DNA of 64,000 bases from JAPPHY01 sp034423135 (GCA_034423135.1 DAOUJC010000006.1:1-64000); one strand, 5' to 3'; shown: positions 16,926 to 25,633, counted from the first letter of the stretch. Notes: generated by a model not told the origin, from the letters alone. Numbers and translations are program-made.

Positions 16926-17051
16926 TCAGTCAAATATGGCGAGGAGGTACGGTCCGAAGATGACGCCCAGAATCCAGCCCACCAGCAGCCCGCAGGCCAA
17001 CCCTATGACCAGGCCAGACGCGAATGCAGCTACTCCTCCTCGCATCTCCAT
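16926..17051 (-). CDS. 41-aa single-span membrane protein (second of a pair)
   Basis: Starts at ATG 17051 (a GTG two codons upstream is possible) and encodes MEMRGGVAAF followed by a long Gly/Leu/Ile/Val stretch to about residue 38, then FD. Nearly the whole chain is one hydrophobic helix with Gly spacing (GLVIGLACGLLVG). It lies 16 bases after another 41-aa membrane ORF. Because the ORF is short, its reality rests on the hydrophobic pattern and on tandem arrangement. No homologue recognised. Confidence 0.5.
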   Translation of the reverse strand: MEMRGGVAAFASGLVIGLACGLLVGWILGVIFGPYLLAIFD

Positions 17052-17067
17052 ACTCACAAAGACATGC

Positions 17068-17193
17068 TCACTGCATCCACAGCAGATAGTATGCCGCCGC
17101 GAGCGCGGCGCCGATGACGCCGGTCACGAAAACCACCGCCGTCATGCAGCTCAACCACCTGCCCAGGATCCTGACGGCTCGCTCCTCGTCCAT
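17068..17193 (-). CDS. 41-aa single-span membrane protein (first of a pair)
   Basis: ATG 17193 lies five bases after the stop of the excisionase-like gene, which suggests translational coupling. The peptide has a charged N-terminus (MDEERAVRILGRW) and one hydrophobic helix from about residue 15 to 40 ending LLWMQ. The same operon continues into a second 41-aa membrane protein in another frame. It might be a small membrane effector, a holin-like peptide or a type I-like toxin. Function unknown. Confidence 0.5.
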   Translation of the reverse strand: MDEERAVRILGRWLSCMTAVVFVTGVIGAALAAAYYLLWMQ

Positions 17194-17198
17194 CAGCC

Positions 17199-17735
17199 CT
17201 AGTTGCCAGACTTCTGCTTACGCAGCTCCTCATCCAAGACCGTGACGTAGTTTCCGAGAGCCTCGATAGCTCCTGCCAATGCGTTCAACGTCCAGTGGAT
17301 GTAAAAGTCCCGGTCCGGTTTCGATTCATCCCTAACAAGAATCGGCCTCACTAGGTTTAGTGCCTGCGCCAAATCCTTCAATCTACGTAGATACCGTTCT
17401 TGATGAATCTCTATTGGGTCTTCCATCGCATACTCCTTGACGAGATCTGGCAGGGCCTCGCGGATGGCACGTAATATCTCCTCCCGTAGCATCGGCCCCA
17501 GCTCCTCGCGCATGAGGACGCGCAGATTCTCCTGGATCATCTGAACATCCCGTGTCTTGGCCCGCTCCTCCAGTCGAGCGAGCACAGATGCCTTGTCCAC
17601 CTGCCATTGCTGATTCGGCGCGGGCTGGTGGGCCACCAGCTTCCCGCGCTTGATCAGGTCCATGACACCCGGCCTACTGATTCCCAGCATGGAGGCGGCT
17701 TGCTCCGTGCTGATGGGTATCTCTATTGAAGTCAC
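17199..17735 (-). CDS. excisionase-type helix-turn-helix protein with helical tail
   Basis: 178 aa. Residues 5-55 form a MerR/Xis-like winged helix as in excisionase-family DNA-binding proteins (STEQAASMLGISRPGVMDLIKRGKL). The rest is helical and charged: a possible coiled coil at about 60-110 (VLMREELGPMLREEILRAIREAL), then a Leu-rich bundle to the end. It is probably a DNA-binding regulator, and it is followed within five bases by two tiny membrane ORFs. No integrase is near, so a phage-excision role is not supported. Confidence 0.72.
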   Translation of the reverse strand: MTSIEIPISTEQAASMLGISRPGVMDLIKRGKLVAHQPAPNQQWQVDKASVLARLEERAKTRDVQMIQENLRVLMREELGPMLREEILRAIREALPDLVKEYAMEDPIEIHQERYLRRLKDLAQALNLVRPILVRDESKPDRDFYIHWTLNALAGAIEALGNYVTVLDEELRKQKSGN

Positions 17736-17886
17736 CGTGCAGTCCTCCTTTTGCTACCCCTCCATTGCCCGGGCGAAGGCATCCGCGGCCTAGCGCTGCC
17801 ATCCGGGCATATCTGGTAGTCAATCCGTATCAAACCGCCCCACAATAGGCTTTCTAGGCCACTTGTCAGGCATGGATTGGGATTGA

Positions 17887-17973
17887 TGGTGCCGAAGGGG
17901 AGATTTGAACTCCCACGTCCGCAAGGGACACTGCGCCCTGAACGCAGCGCGTCTGCCGTTCCGCCACTTCGGC
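17887..17973 (-). tRNA. tRNA-Leu (anticodon CAG)
   Basis: The acceptor stem GCCGAAG/CTTCGGC is perfect. The anticodon stem CTGCG/CGCAG holds the loop TTCAGGG with anticodon CAG at 17938-17940. The variable arm is long (GTCC/GGAC), as in class II tRNAs. The T arm is GGGAG-TTCAAAT-CTCCC. The 3' CCA is encoded (17887-17889). Confidence 0.97.
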
Positions 17974-18046
17974 TTTGGGATGGCGTGGAGTTGCTCCACG
18001 CTTGGGTCTGCCGGCAGGTCGGCTCGCGCCGATGCCGCACAATTTC

Positions 18047-18076
18047 ATAGTACAGCCGCAGAGGCCGGAAGCGCAA
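18047..18076 (-). promoter_or_regulatory. tRNA-Leu promoter
   Basis: Minus strand TTGCGC, 18-base spacer, TACTAT (18052-18047), followed by GAAATTGTGC. TTCCGG lies 12 bases before the -10 box, exactly as in the ftsH promoter. The transcript would start about 68 bases before the mature tRNA. Confidence 0.5.
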
Positions 18077-18169
18077 TACGTGGGGAGCGGCGGGAGAAGC
18101 GCCAGCTAGCCATCCCGCTGTAATCGGAGTAGACTACTGATTAATGCTCTACGAGAGTTGGAGTAAGTC

Positions 18170-18442
18170 ATGACCAAAAAATGGCCCGTTCAAGAGGCAA
18201 AATCCAGGTTCAGCGAGCTGCTCGAAACCGCCAAGGCCGAGGGGCCGCAGATTGTCACGAAGCGAGGGGTTGAAACTGCCGTACTTGTCCCAATCGAGGA
18301 GTGGAGACGGCTGGACAAAGGAGCGAAGCCCAAGTACGCCAACATCAAGGAGTGGCTCCTCGCTCCGGAGCCGCGGACGGAAAACCTGGCGCCGCCGCAG
18401 CGCATTCGATTCCGCCCCCGACCTGTTGACCTTTCGGACTAG
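18170..18442 (+). CDS. Phd/YefM-family antitoxin
   Basis: 90 aa. Typical Phd N-terminal DNA-binding fold with WPVQEAKSRFSELLETA, GPQIVTKRGVETAVLVPIEEW, then a disordered toxin-binding tail rich in Pro and Arg. GGAG lies nine bases before the ATG. It is eight bases upstream of a PIN-domain gene and forms a type II toxin-antitoxin pair with it. Confidence 0.9.
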   Translation: MTKKWPVQEAKSRFSELLETAKAEGPQIVTKRGVETAVLVPIEEWRRLDKGAKPKYANIKEWLLAPEPRTENLAPPQRIRFRPRPVDLSD

Positions 18443-18450
18443 GCAGGGCT

Positions 18451-18870
18451 ATGTACCTGCTTGACACAAACGTCGTCTCGGAATTGCGACGGACTCGTCC
18501 GCACGGCGGGGCCTTGGCTTGGATATCCGGCGTGGCTATAGAACACCTCTTTCTGTCCGCAGTTACGATTGGCGAAATTCAGGTGGGTATAGAGGTCACC
18601 GGGAGGCAGGACGAGGCCCGGGCAGAAGAGTTGGAGGCGTGGTTGGACGGGGTCTTGGCTACCTACGAAGTACTGCCGATGGACTCAATGGTATTCCGAG
18701 AGTGTGCGCGCCTCATGCACGGACGACCGGAGGCTTGGGAAGCAGACGCGATGATCGCGGCAACGGCGGTGGTTCACGGACTGACGGTGGTGACCCGCAA
18801 CGTGAGCGACTTCGCCAGGTTCGGAGTCGAGATTTTGAATCCCTTTGAGACGGGGCGGTCTTTAGCCTAG
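18451..18870 (+). CDS. PIN-domain toxin (VapC/FitB-like)
   Basis: 139 aa PIN-fold ribonuclease. Acidic metal-binding residues sit in the expected places: LLDTNVVSELRR (D5), TIGEIQ (Glu), WEADAMIAATA (Asp) and TRNVSDFARFG (Asp). It belongs with FitB-like members that pair with Phd-type antitoxins. Toxins of this class usually cut tRNA or rRNA loops. The target is unknown. Confidence 0.92.
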   Translation: MYLLDTNVVSELRRTRPHGGALAWISGVAIEHLFLSAVTIGEIQVGIEVTGRQDEARAEELEAWLDGVLATYEVLPMDSMVFRECARLMHGRPEAWEADAMIAATAVVHGLTVVTRNVSDFARFGVEILNPFETGRSLA

Positions 18871-18928
18871 TCGGTGTGAGGGGTTGCCTTGCTAGGCGCG
18901 GAGCATACCGCTAGCGCAACTCATCCCC

Positions 18929-19264
18929 CTACCCATCATCCCGGCCGGTGAAGGTCAGGAACGCGCCGAACAACAGCAGCACCGTCGCCGGTATGTTTGG
19001 CGCTACCAGGCCGCCCACCCCGCCCAGCACCATAAACGTCGCTGCCGTTCGAGGCTGGGAGTTGGACATGACCGCGCCCAGCAGTCCAACGGCGTAGGCG
19101 CAGAGCGCCACCACTGCCCATATCGACAGCGCTCCCGGTTCGCCGGGTGCTGGCGCAACGCCGGGCTCGTGCCTGGCCAGTGCGTTGGCGACGCCGAACA
19201 GACCGGCCGCCGACCCAAGCCCGCCTACGACCATCCCGGCTGCTCGCAGGTTCAGTATCTCCAT
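18929..19264 (-). CDS. small multi-span membrane protein
   Basis: 111 aa with three or four hydrophobic segments: AAGMVVGGLGSAAGLFGV, IWAVVALCAYAVGLLGAV, AATFMVLGGVGGLV and ATVLLLFGAFLTF. The Gly-rich pattern resembles DUF4064-like proteins, but the resemblance is weak. It lies 42 bases downstream of the VOC gene on the same strand, so they may be co-transcribed. Confidence 0.65.
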   Translation of the reverse strand: MEILNLRAAGMVVGGLGSAAGLFGVANALARHEPGVAPAPGEPGALSIWAVVALCAYAVGLLGAVMSNSQPRTAATFMVLGGVGGLVAPNIPATVLLLFGAFLTFTGRDDG

Positions 19265-19306
19265 CGCGGCTCCTTCTCAGAGCACCTCGCCCGACGGCTA
19301 CGCTCC

Positions 19307-19678
19307 TCAGACGTGCTGGTCGACCAGGATGGGGTTGCCGTCCGGGTCCACCACAACGAAGCTGCCGGGCCCGGTGGTCGTCTCGTCCGCCTCCATACTC
19401 AGGTCTACGCCCGCGGACTTGAGGCTGCGCTGAAGCTCGCGCACGTCCGTGAACTCGTCGACGGGCTGTGCGAAGTCGTCCCAGCCGGGGTTGAACGTGA
19501 GGATGTTCCTGTCGAACATGCCGTGGAACAGGCCGATGGTGTGGTGGCGGTTTCTGAGGATCAGCCAGTTCTCCTCAGCGGCGCCGCCGACGACCTCGAA
19601 CCCCAGCTTCTCGTAGAACTCGCGGGAAGCGTTGAGGTCTGCGACGGCCAGGCTTACGGAGAATGCGCCAAGGTTCAT
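19307..19678 (-). CDS. VOC-family (glyoxalase/dioxygenase fold) protein
   Basis: 123 aa from ATG 19678, with GGGAG upstream. Two beta-alpha-beta-beta-beta modules are visible: SVSLAVADLNASREFYEKLGFEVVGG and, after a linker, STEADETTTGPGSFVVVDPDGNP-type segments. Such proteins act as glyoxalases, resistance proteins or dioxygenases. Metal ligands are not obvious. Nothing upstream of the ATG belongs to this gene, although the frame stays open on the opposite strand of the Rieske gene. Confidence 0.85.
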   Translation of the reverse strand: MNLGAFSVSLAVADLNASREFYEKLGFEVVGGAAEENWLILRNRHHTIGLFHGMFDRNILTFNPGWDDFAQPVDEFTDVRELQRSLKSAGVDLSMEADETTTGPGSFVVVDPDGNPILVDQHV

Positions 19679-19801
19679 GATGCTCCCTTCGTGCGCGGCG
19701 TGATTGTCGGGTAGTTGCGCCGGGCCGGCCGGCATCGGACGCCTCGCCTCGACATTATGTCTGAATGAGCCGTCGTATTCCAGCCCGGCCCATGTCTCAG
19801 C

Positions 19802-19831
19802 TTGACCAAGGCCAGTCTCCGGCGATATAGT
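19802..19831 (+). promoter_or_regulatory. promoter of the Rieske oxygenase gene
   Basis: TTGACC (19802-19807), 18-base spacer, TATAGT (19826-19831). The start would be near 19838, which supports ATG 19922 and excludes the upstream in-frame TTG. Confidence 0.55.
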
Positions 19832-19921
19832 GACGGCGGCAGCAACGCTTGGACCCAAAAAACGAATGCAGAGTATCCTCGCCTCCAATACCACGAGGGA
19901 GCCGCTAGCGGATCGGGTACA

Positions 19922-20998
19922 ATGACGACTCGACGCAGGGAGATCAGGGATACTCCTCTGCCATCCCCATTCCCGGAGGGCTGGTATCTCGTCGCGCCCC
20001 GCCGCGTCATCGAGCAGGCCGGGCTCTTCCGCGGGGAGTGGATGGGCGAGAAGATCGTAGCCTGGATTGACGGGGACGGTCGCATCTGCCTGGCCGAGGC
20101 CTTTTGCCCCCATCTCGGCGCGCTGCTCTGGCCGGAGGTGGGCGGACGCATAGTCGGCGGGCGGTTGATCTGCCCGTTCCACGGCTTCGAGTACGAAACT
20201 TCGGGCCAGTGCGTGCATACCCCCTACGGCGACCCTCCACCGACGGCAAGACTCCGCGTGTTCCAGACCGGTGAGATGATGGGACTGGTCTTCGCGTGGT
20301 GGGGCATCGACGGGCGGGAGCCCCAGTGGCCCATGCCAGAGGCGCCTGCGGAGGCTGATGGCTGGAACTCCACGGAGTTCAGGAGGCTGCGCTTTATCGG
20401 TCACCCGCAGGAGACCACAGAGAACGCCGTCGACTTTTCCCACCTGAACTATGTCCACGGCTTTGGGGAAGTGACTCGCGCCGCGCCGTTGGTAATTGAG
20501 GGGCACCGTCTGGAGAGTCGCTTTGACTTCCAGACCACCAATAAGATTGCCGGTCTGTTCTCGGTCAACTACGAAATCTCCGCCACTACGCTCGTATACG
20601 GACTCGGTATCTCCCAGGTCGACATTCGGGAGCACTCCATTGGCATGGACATGCGTCTCTGGGTGTTCGCGACGCCGGTGGACGGCACGCTCATCGATCT
20701 GTCGATCCTGTCGGAGGTGAGGGATATACGCAGTCCCAAGCGGCTCCTCAGCGGACTGGGCTTTCTCCCCATGAAGATTCGCGCGCCCATCCTGAACAAG
20801 TTCGTGGCGTCCCAGCAGATAAAGGACATCAAGAAGGACATCGTCATCTGGGGCCGCAAGAAGTACCGCTCCCAGCCGCGCCTCTTCCGTCTCGACGGCG
20901 ACATCATGCCCTTCCGCAGGTACTGCCGCCAGTTCTATCCCGCTCCCGAGGCGTCCACCGCGCCCGTTCCCAGCCGGACCGACGGTGCGGAGCGCTAG
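19922..20998 (+). CDS. Rieske [2Fe-2S] non-heme iron oxygenase, KshA/DAF-36-like
   Basis: 358 aa. The Rieske cluster ligands are in CPHLGA (near residue 65) and CPFHGF (near 86). The mononuclear iron motif is in ENAVDFSHLNYVHG near 165, with the bridging Asp and two His. The short length and the sequence between the two sites resemble 3-ketosteroid 9-hydroxylase and cholesterol 7-desaturase more than ring-hydroxylating dioxygenase alpha subunits. No beta subunit or reductase is nearby. It sits next to an RND exporter and a P450, so a lipid or sterol-like substrate is plausible. This is inference. Confidence 0.85.
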   Translation: MTTRRREIRDTPLPSPFPEGWYLVAPRRVIEQAGLFRGEWMGEKIVAWIDGDGRICLAEAFCPHLGALLWPEVGGRIVGGRLICPFHGFEYETSGQCVHTPYGDPPPTARLRVFQTGEMMGLVFAWWGIDGREPQWPMPEAPAEADGWNSTEFRRLRFIGHPQETTENAVDFSHLNYVHGFGEVTRAAPLVIEGHRLESRFDFQTTNKIAGLFSVNYEISATTLVYGLGISQVDIREHSIGMDMRLWVFATPVDGTLIDLSILSEVRDIRSPKRLLSGLGFLPMKIRAPILNKFVASQQIKDIKKDIVIWGRKKYRSQPRLFRLDGDIMPFRRYCRQFYPAPEASTAPVPSRTDGAER

Positions 20999-21077
20999 CG
21001 ATTCATGCTGTGAATGAGGGCATCGGCCGCTCCTGCTTGAATGGCCAGCCCGCGCGGGATAGTGGAGCACGCTCGAT

Positions 21078-23546
21078 ATGAACGCGGTACTGGGCAAGTT
21101 CAGCGGCCTTGTCACGGCCTATCCCAAGACTGCGCTTCTGGTGATGTTCGCCGTCGTCATCGCGCTGGGCGCGGGTGGCTCGCTTCGCGCGCCGCTGCCT
21201 GAGACGGTGGATACGCTGCCCGAGGGTGGGGCCGTCGAGAGGGCGCTTGACGAAATAGATGAGTACTTCGGTGAGTTTGGCGCGGGACGGGTCGTCACGC
21301 TCCTGTTCCGCGGGGAGGTCATCTCGCCCGGCGGCCTGTCCCAGATGGCAGACCTGCTCAACAGGGTCGTAGCGGATCCGGCTGTCGGCCAGCTGCTTGC
21401 CCACGACAACCCCGTGGCCGCTCCCACGTTCCTGGTGCAGGCCATGCTCCAGGTGGACAGCTTCAAGTCGGTCACACGGGCGCAGGTGGATGATGCACCG
21501 GCGCCTCCCGAGCTGCGTGCTGCGCTCGACGCGCTCACGGGTACCGACACCGACGGCACGGAGGTCGCCATCGCCGTGGTCCGCCTGCGGGACACGGGAG
21601 ACGACAGCGTGGCGGAAGCGGAACGGTGGATCAGAGATCTGGCTGCGGAGGACGAAGGGCCTCTGCAGGTGAGCACCATCTCGCCCGCGATAGTTGAGGA
21701 CGAGTACAGGAAGGCTACGGAAGAGGGGATGGCGCCACTGGTAGGCTTGGCGCTGCTTCTGATCGCGGGCATACTGCTGCTCTTCTTGCGAACGATCTCC
21801 GACCTGCTACTCACTCTCTTGGGGCTTGTCCTGGCGCTCACGGCGACCATCGGAGCGGAGGGCTGGCTCGGCCCCAACGGCCTGGCCCTGACCGGCCCAC
21901 CGAACTCGCTCACGGCGTTGACGCCGGTCATTATCATTGGCCTGACAGTGGACTATGCGATCCAGATCGTGTCGCACTACCGCGAGCAGCGCATTGCTGG
22001 CCTGCCGGTGACGGACGCCGCCCGATTCGGGCTGCGCAACGTCACCGTGCCTCTCATCCTGGCCGCCGTCACAACCATTGTGAGCCTCCTGGCCAGCCTG
22101 TTCTCACCCATTGGAATCGTCGGCGATTTCGGCGTCAACGCAGGGCTGGGCGTGGGCCTGAGCCTGCTGGTCATGCTCACGCTGCTGCCGGCAGGCCGGA
22201 CGCTAATCGACCGCCGGCGAGAGGCGCGTGGCACGCTGACTCAACCGCGTCCCATAGCCACCGCGCTGCCCGGTGTGGGACGCATGGCGCAGACGCTTGG
22301 CAGAGGGGTCACGCGCAGGCCTGCGCCCTACATAGTCGGTGTGCTTCTGGTAACTGCTTCGCTGGGCTATCTCGCAACCGACCTTGAGTCGGAGTTCAGC
22401 ATCCGTGACATCCTCCCAAGAGGAGGCGACCTTCTGCGGGACATGGACACGCTTGATGCAGCCGTCGGCGGCTCTACAGAGCTCGCCAGCGTCCTGATAA
22501 AGGCGGAGGCCACGGAGACGCGCACGCTGCTGAACCTTGAGGACCTCACGGCCGCCTTTGCTGACGAGTCAAGACGTCCAGGCGCGGCCGCTGGACCCAT
22601 CCAGGCATCTTACGTCCTGCTGATAGAGGACTGGACCACGGAAAGCGGCGAGCCGGGGGACAAGTACGACGCAGACCTGGCTGAGCTCTTTGACCTAGCC
22701 TCGTCAGGCCTAGAGCTGGACCAGGGATTGATGCAGCAGTTCCTCGACGGGATAGGCGCAATGGATCCCGCGCTTGAGCGGGTGCTCAGGAACAACCCCG
22801 ACGGCCCCGACGTGATCCTGGTCGAGTTTCCGACGTTTTCGGGCGTGCCTGCGCTCACGAAGGCGCTGCAGAGCGACATCGAGGCACTGTGGCTGGGAGA
22901 CGACGACAGCCTGACTGCGACATCCGACAGCATCATCTCGGTCACTGTGACGGACGCGATCACGGAGCGGCAGACGGAGGCGATAAGCACCACCATCGTC
23001 GTTGCCCTGGCCGTGCTCGCGCTGTTCTTCTGGGCGACACTGCGACAGCCCGGGCTTGCAATCATTGCCGTGGGGCCGATCGTCCTGGTGCTGATCTCAG
23101 TCCTGGGCACCATGGCGCTGTTGGGCATCCCCTATACCCTGATCACCTCGATCATTACGGCGCTCTCGATAGGCATAGGCGTCGACTACACCATCCACAT
23201 GATTCACCGCTACCGCGAGGAGTACGCGGTGGAGCGCAATCCGGAGCAGGCGGCGATCAGGACGCTGGGCACCACGGGCTCGGCGCTGCTGGGGTCCGCG
23301 ATGACGACGGCGCTCGGTCTGGGTGTGCTGGTCGCCTCTCCTCTTGCTGCGTCGCAGCAGTTCGGGTTCACGGCGGCGATCACGATTGCCTACTCGCTGA
23401 TAGTGTCCACCGTGCTGGTGCCGCCCGCCATGACGGTTTGGGGCGCCTACCAGAATATGCGGCTGCGCTCGATGGTGCAGAACTGGGCGGACGAGCTGGA
23501 CACGGCCATCGACGCCGTGCACCGGCGCCACGAGCGGGAGTCCTAA
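21078..23546 (+). CDS. RND/MMPL-family transporter
   Basis: 822 aa. Two similar halves each have one N-terminal span, a large extracytoplasmic loop and a five-span bundle. The bundles carry RND signature segments VIIIGLTVDYAIQIVSHYREQ near 290 and ALSIGIGVDYTIHMIHRYREE near 700, including the conserved GxxxDY. This layout matches MMPL/HpnN exporters of lipids or hopanoids. It is unlike tripartite multidrug pumps; no membrane-fusion protein is adjacent. The 3' end overlaps the P450 gene by four bases, tail to tail. Confidence 0.9.
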   Translation: MNAVLGKFSGLVTAYPKTALLVMFAVVIALGAGGSLRAPLPETVDTLPEGGAVERALDEIDEYFGEFGAGRVVTLLFRGEVISPGGLSQMADLLNRVVADPAVGQLLAHDNPVAAPTFLVQAMLQVDSFKSVTRAQVDDAPAPPELRAALDALTGTDTDGTEVAIAVVRLRDTGDDSVAEAERWIRDLAAEDEGPLQVSTISPAIVEDEYRKATEEGMAPLVGLALLLIAGILLLFLRTISDLLLTLLGLVLALTATIGAEGWLGPNGLALTGPPNSLTALTPVIIIGLTVDYAIQIVSHYREQRIAGLPVTDAARFGLRNVTVPLILAAVTTIVSLLASLFSPIGIVGDFGVNAGLGVGLSLLVMLTLLPAGRTLIDRRREARGTLTQPRPIATALPGVGRMAQTLGRGVTRRPAPYIVGVLLVTASLGYLATDLESEFSIRDILPRGGDLLRDMDTLDAAVGGSTELASVLIKAEATETRTLLNLEDLTAAFADESRRPGAAAGPIQASYVLLIEDWTTESGEPGDKYDADLAELFDLASSGLELDQGLMQQFLDGIGAMDPALERVLRNNPDGPDVILVEFPTFSGVPALTKALQSDIEALWLGDDDSLTATSDSIISVTVTDAITERQTEAISTTIVVALAVLALFFWATLRQPGLAIIAVGPIVLVLISVLGTMALLGIPYTLITSIITALSIGIGVDYTIHMIHRYREEYAVERNPEQAAIRTLGTTGSALLGSAMTTALGLGVLVASPLAASQQFGFTAAITIAYSLIVSTVLVPPAMTVWGAYQNMRLRSMVQNWADELDTAIDAVHRRHERES

Positions 23547-25600
23547 AGACCGCGCTTTTCGGTTACCACAAGCTTCACGGACTTGTGAGGCTTCAGCGAT
23601 GGTAGGGGGCTGATCTTGACGTTGTCCTTGTACTTGGCCGGAGAGACTTCAAAGGTGAAGTGCCGCGCAAGCATCAGGATGTTGGTGGTCAGCTGCAGCT
23701 CCATCCACCGCGAACCCAGGCAGCTGTGCGTGCCCAGGCCGTAAGGCGCGTAGCTGCTGCCGTGGTGCTCATTCCGCGGAGGCAGGTAGCGGTCAATGTC
23801 AAACTTGGTTGCGTTCGGAAAGACGTCGTCCATGTAGTGGGTTGCAGTCTGCGCAATGTGCAGGCGCGTGCCCAACGGAAGCTCGTAGCCTTCAACTACG
23901 CATGCGTTCATCACGTGGCGCATGGACATGGGGACGATGGGGTATAGCCTCAGGCACTCCATCATGAACCGGCGCGTGATGTCCACGGCGGCGGGAGTGA
24001 TGTCCTCCCCTGATGGATCACCATTTGCAAACAGGGCGTCGGCCTCGCGCCGGATCTCGGCGTGCAGCTCCGGATGCGCGGCCAGCGAGTACCAGCAGAA
24101 GCTCATCATGTCGCCCAGGTAGGCGCTGGCGATCAGGGCTGCCGAAAAGACGAACCTGAAGTTGGACTCCGGCATGAACTGCGGATCGCTGGCGTGCAGG
24201 CTGAGGAAGTCGTCCGCGAGATCGCGCACCTGGTCAGCCCGCTGGGCGGGCGTATGGACGGACTCTATCCTCTCCATCAGAACGTCGATTGCTCTGGCCC
24301 GGCGCCTCATGCCCGGAGTTTTGAGCAAGATCTTGGGCAGCGCCTGTATGATGTACACGCTGAGGGCGAGTTCCTTAAACCTCAACAGGTCGTCTATCAG
24401 GTCCTGAGATTCCACGCTCACAAAAAGCGGTGAAAGCTGCGAGTTGACCATGTATCGGGACATTTTGCTTGCGGGCAGGGCGTCGCCGACGTTCCAATTC
24501 GCCATCACTTCGCGGCCATACTTGCAGACCTTGTCCAGCTGCACTTCCAGCCGCTCTCGCGAATAGGCCGGCTGCAGCGACTTCCGGAGCCGGAAGTGGT
24601 CGGCGCCATCCAGGGACGGCAGCACGCCGGACGCGCCGTAGATCTTTTCGAAGTCGGAGAAGTAGTCCCTGGTCCTCAGGTACATGCGGCCATGCCGGTG
24701 GGCCCAGTGATTCGTCTCAGGTCCGGCCAGGAACACCATGGGTTCCCTGAATGGAACCTTGATCTGAAAGATAGGGCCGTACTCCTTCGTGAGCTCCGCG
24801 AACAGCGACGGCAGGTTGCCGTTCCTCAGCTGTGGCTTGGTCAGTAGACGCCGGAGCGATATGGACGGGATCTTCTTTGTCAGACCGCTATGCCTGAGGA
24901 ACGGGGGGGCCAGGTTGTGAGCAACCGCCTGGGCCAGAGACCTTCCGATCACATCCATGTTGCAGATGAAGACGATGCGCTCTTCGTCCTCGGGCTCGAG
25001 CGGGAAGATGAAGCGAAAGACGTCGCAGGTGTTGATCAGGCAGATCAGGATGATGTCCCTGGGGTCCGGGATCTCGTTGTTGAAGATCGCAATTGTGATG
25101 CGATTCTTGACAAAGTCTGCCGCCGAGTAGTCTGAGGCTGCGTTTCCCGTTTCTCCCCGCAGCGTGGCGCGGGACAGAGTCCAGAAGTCCCCTTCGTAGT
25201 GTTGGAGGATGTTCAGGTCTACGAGCCGGTCAAGGGTGAACTCGATGACCGAATCGGCAAGCGGGGCGAGCCTTTCAATCCAGTACTGGGTGCTTCGCTG
25301 GCCCGGCTCCGAGGCGATGGCTGCCAGGGCAGGGTCCAGGACCGGATTGCCTGTCTCTGTGCTGTCTATCAGGAACAGCGACTCGAGGTCCGTGTCAATG
25401 CGGTTGATGAGCGACAGCTCCGCAAGCACGGCGCCGATGACGACGCAGTTGAGGTTCCAGCCCGGCACCTGATGGAAGTAGCCGTTGTCCTCGTTGAGGA
25501 GCATCAGGATCAGCTCATCCGGCAAGCTCAGCGTTTCGGTGGCGCCGCGCTCTGTTGTTACAGAATCTGAACCCTGTCTTCGTGCCCCGCCTGATGTCAT
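23543..25600 (-). CDS. GPP34-cytochrome P450 fusion protein
   Basis: 685 aa from ATG 25600 (ribosome site GGGGGTGG). Residues 20-225 match the GPP34/Golgi-phosphoprotein-3 fold (LSLPDELILMLLNED near the start), a phosphoinositide-binding domain in eukaryotes that occurs alone in actinobacteria and Chloroflexi. From about 260 a full P450 follows, with ExxR in ECLRLYP near 540, and the heme loop PYGLGTHSCLG with Cys near 627. The I-helix reads IASAYLGDMMSF where AGxET is normal. The GPP34 part might hold the enzyme at membranes. The substrate is unknown. Confidence 0.87.
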   Translation of the reverse strand: MTSGGARRQGSDSVTTERGATETLSLPDELILMLLNEDNGYFHQVPGWNLNCVVIGAVLAELSLINRIDTDLESLFLIDSTETGNPVLDPALAAIASEPGQRSTQYWIERLAPLADSVIEFTLDRLVDLNILQHYEGDFWTLSRATLRGETGNAASDYSAADFVKNRITIAIFNNEIPDPRDIILICLINTCDVFRFIFPLEPEDEERIVFICNMDVIGRSLAQAVAHNLAPPFLRHSGLTKKIPSISLRRLLTKPQLRNGNLPSLFAELTKEYGPIFQIKVPFREPMVFLAGPETNHWAHRHGRMYLRTRDYFSDFEKIYGASGVLPSLDGADHFRLRKSLQPAYSRERLEVQLDKVCKYGREVMANWNVGDALPASKMSRYMVNSQLSPLFVSVESQDLIDDLLRFKELALSVYIIQALPKILLKTPGMRRRARAIDVLMERIESVHTPAQRADQVRDLADDFLSLHASDPQFMPESNFRFVFSAALIASAYLGDMMSFCWYSLAAHPELHAEIRREADALFANGDPSGEDITPAAVDITRRFMMECLRLYPIVPMSMRHVMNACVVEGYELPLGTRLHIAQTATHYMDDVFPNATKFDIDRYLPPRNEHHGSSYAPYGLGTHSCLGSRWMELQLTTNILMLARHFTFEVSPAKYKDNVKISPLPSLKPHKSVKLVVTEKRGL

Positions 25601-25633
25601 TGAAACCACCCCCAAGCGTTCCGCTGCGTGCGC

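Noticed and set aside
17199..17735. Prophage or integrative element, suggested by the excisionase-like gene next to a tRNA
   Set aside because: No integrase, no direct repeat of the tRNA 3' end and no phage genes nearby.
19679..21115. N-terminal extension of the VOC gene to 602 codons
   Set aside because: It runs antisense to the Rieske gene and has no homology; GGGAG and ATG 19678 give a normal 123-aa VOC protein.
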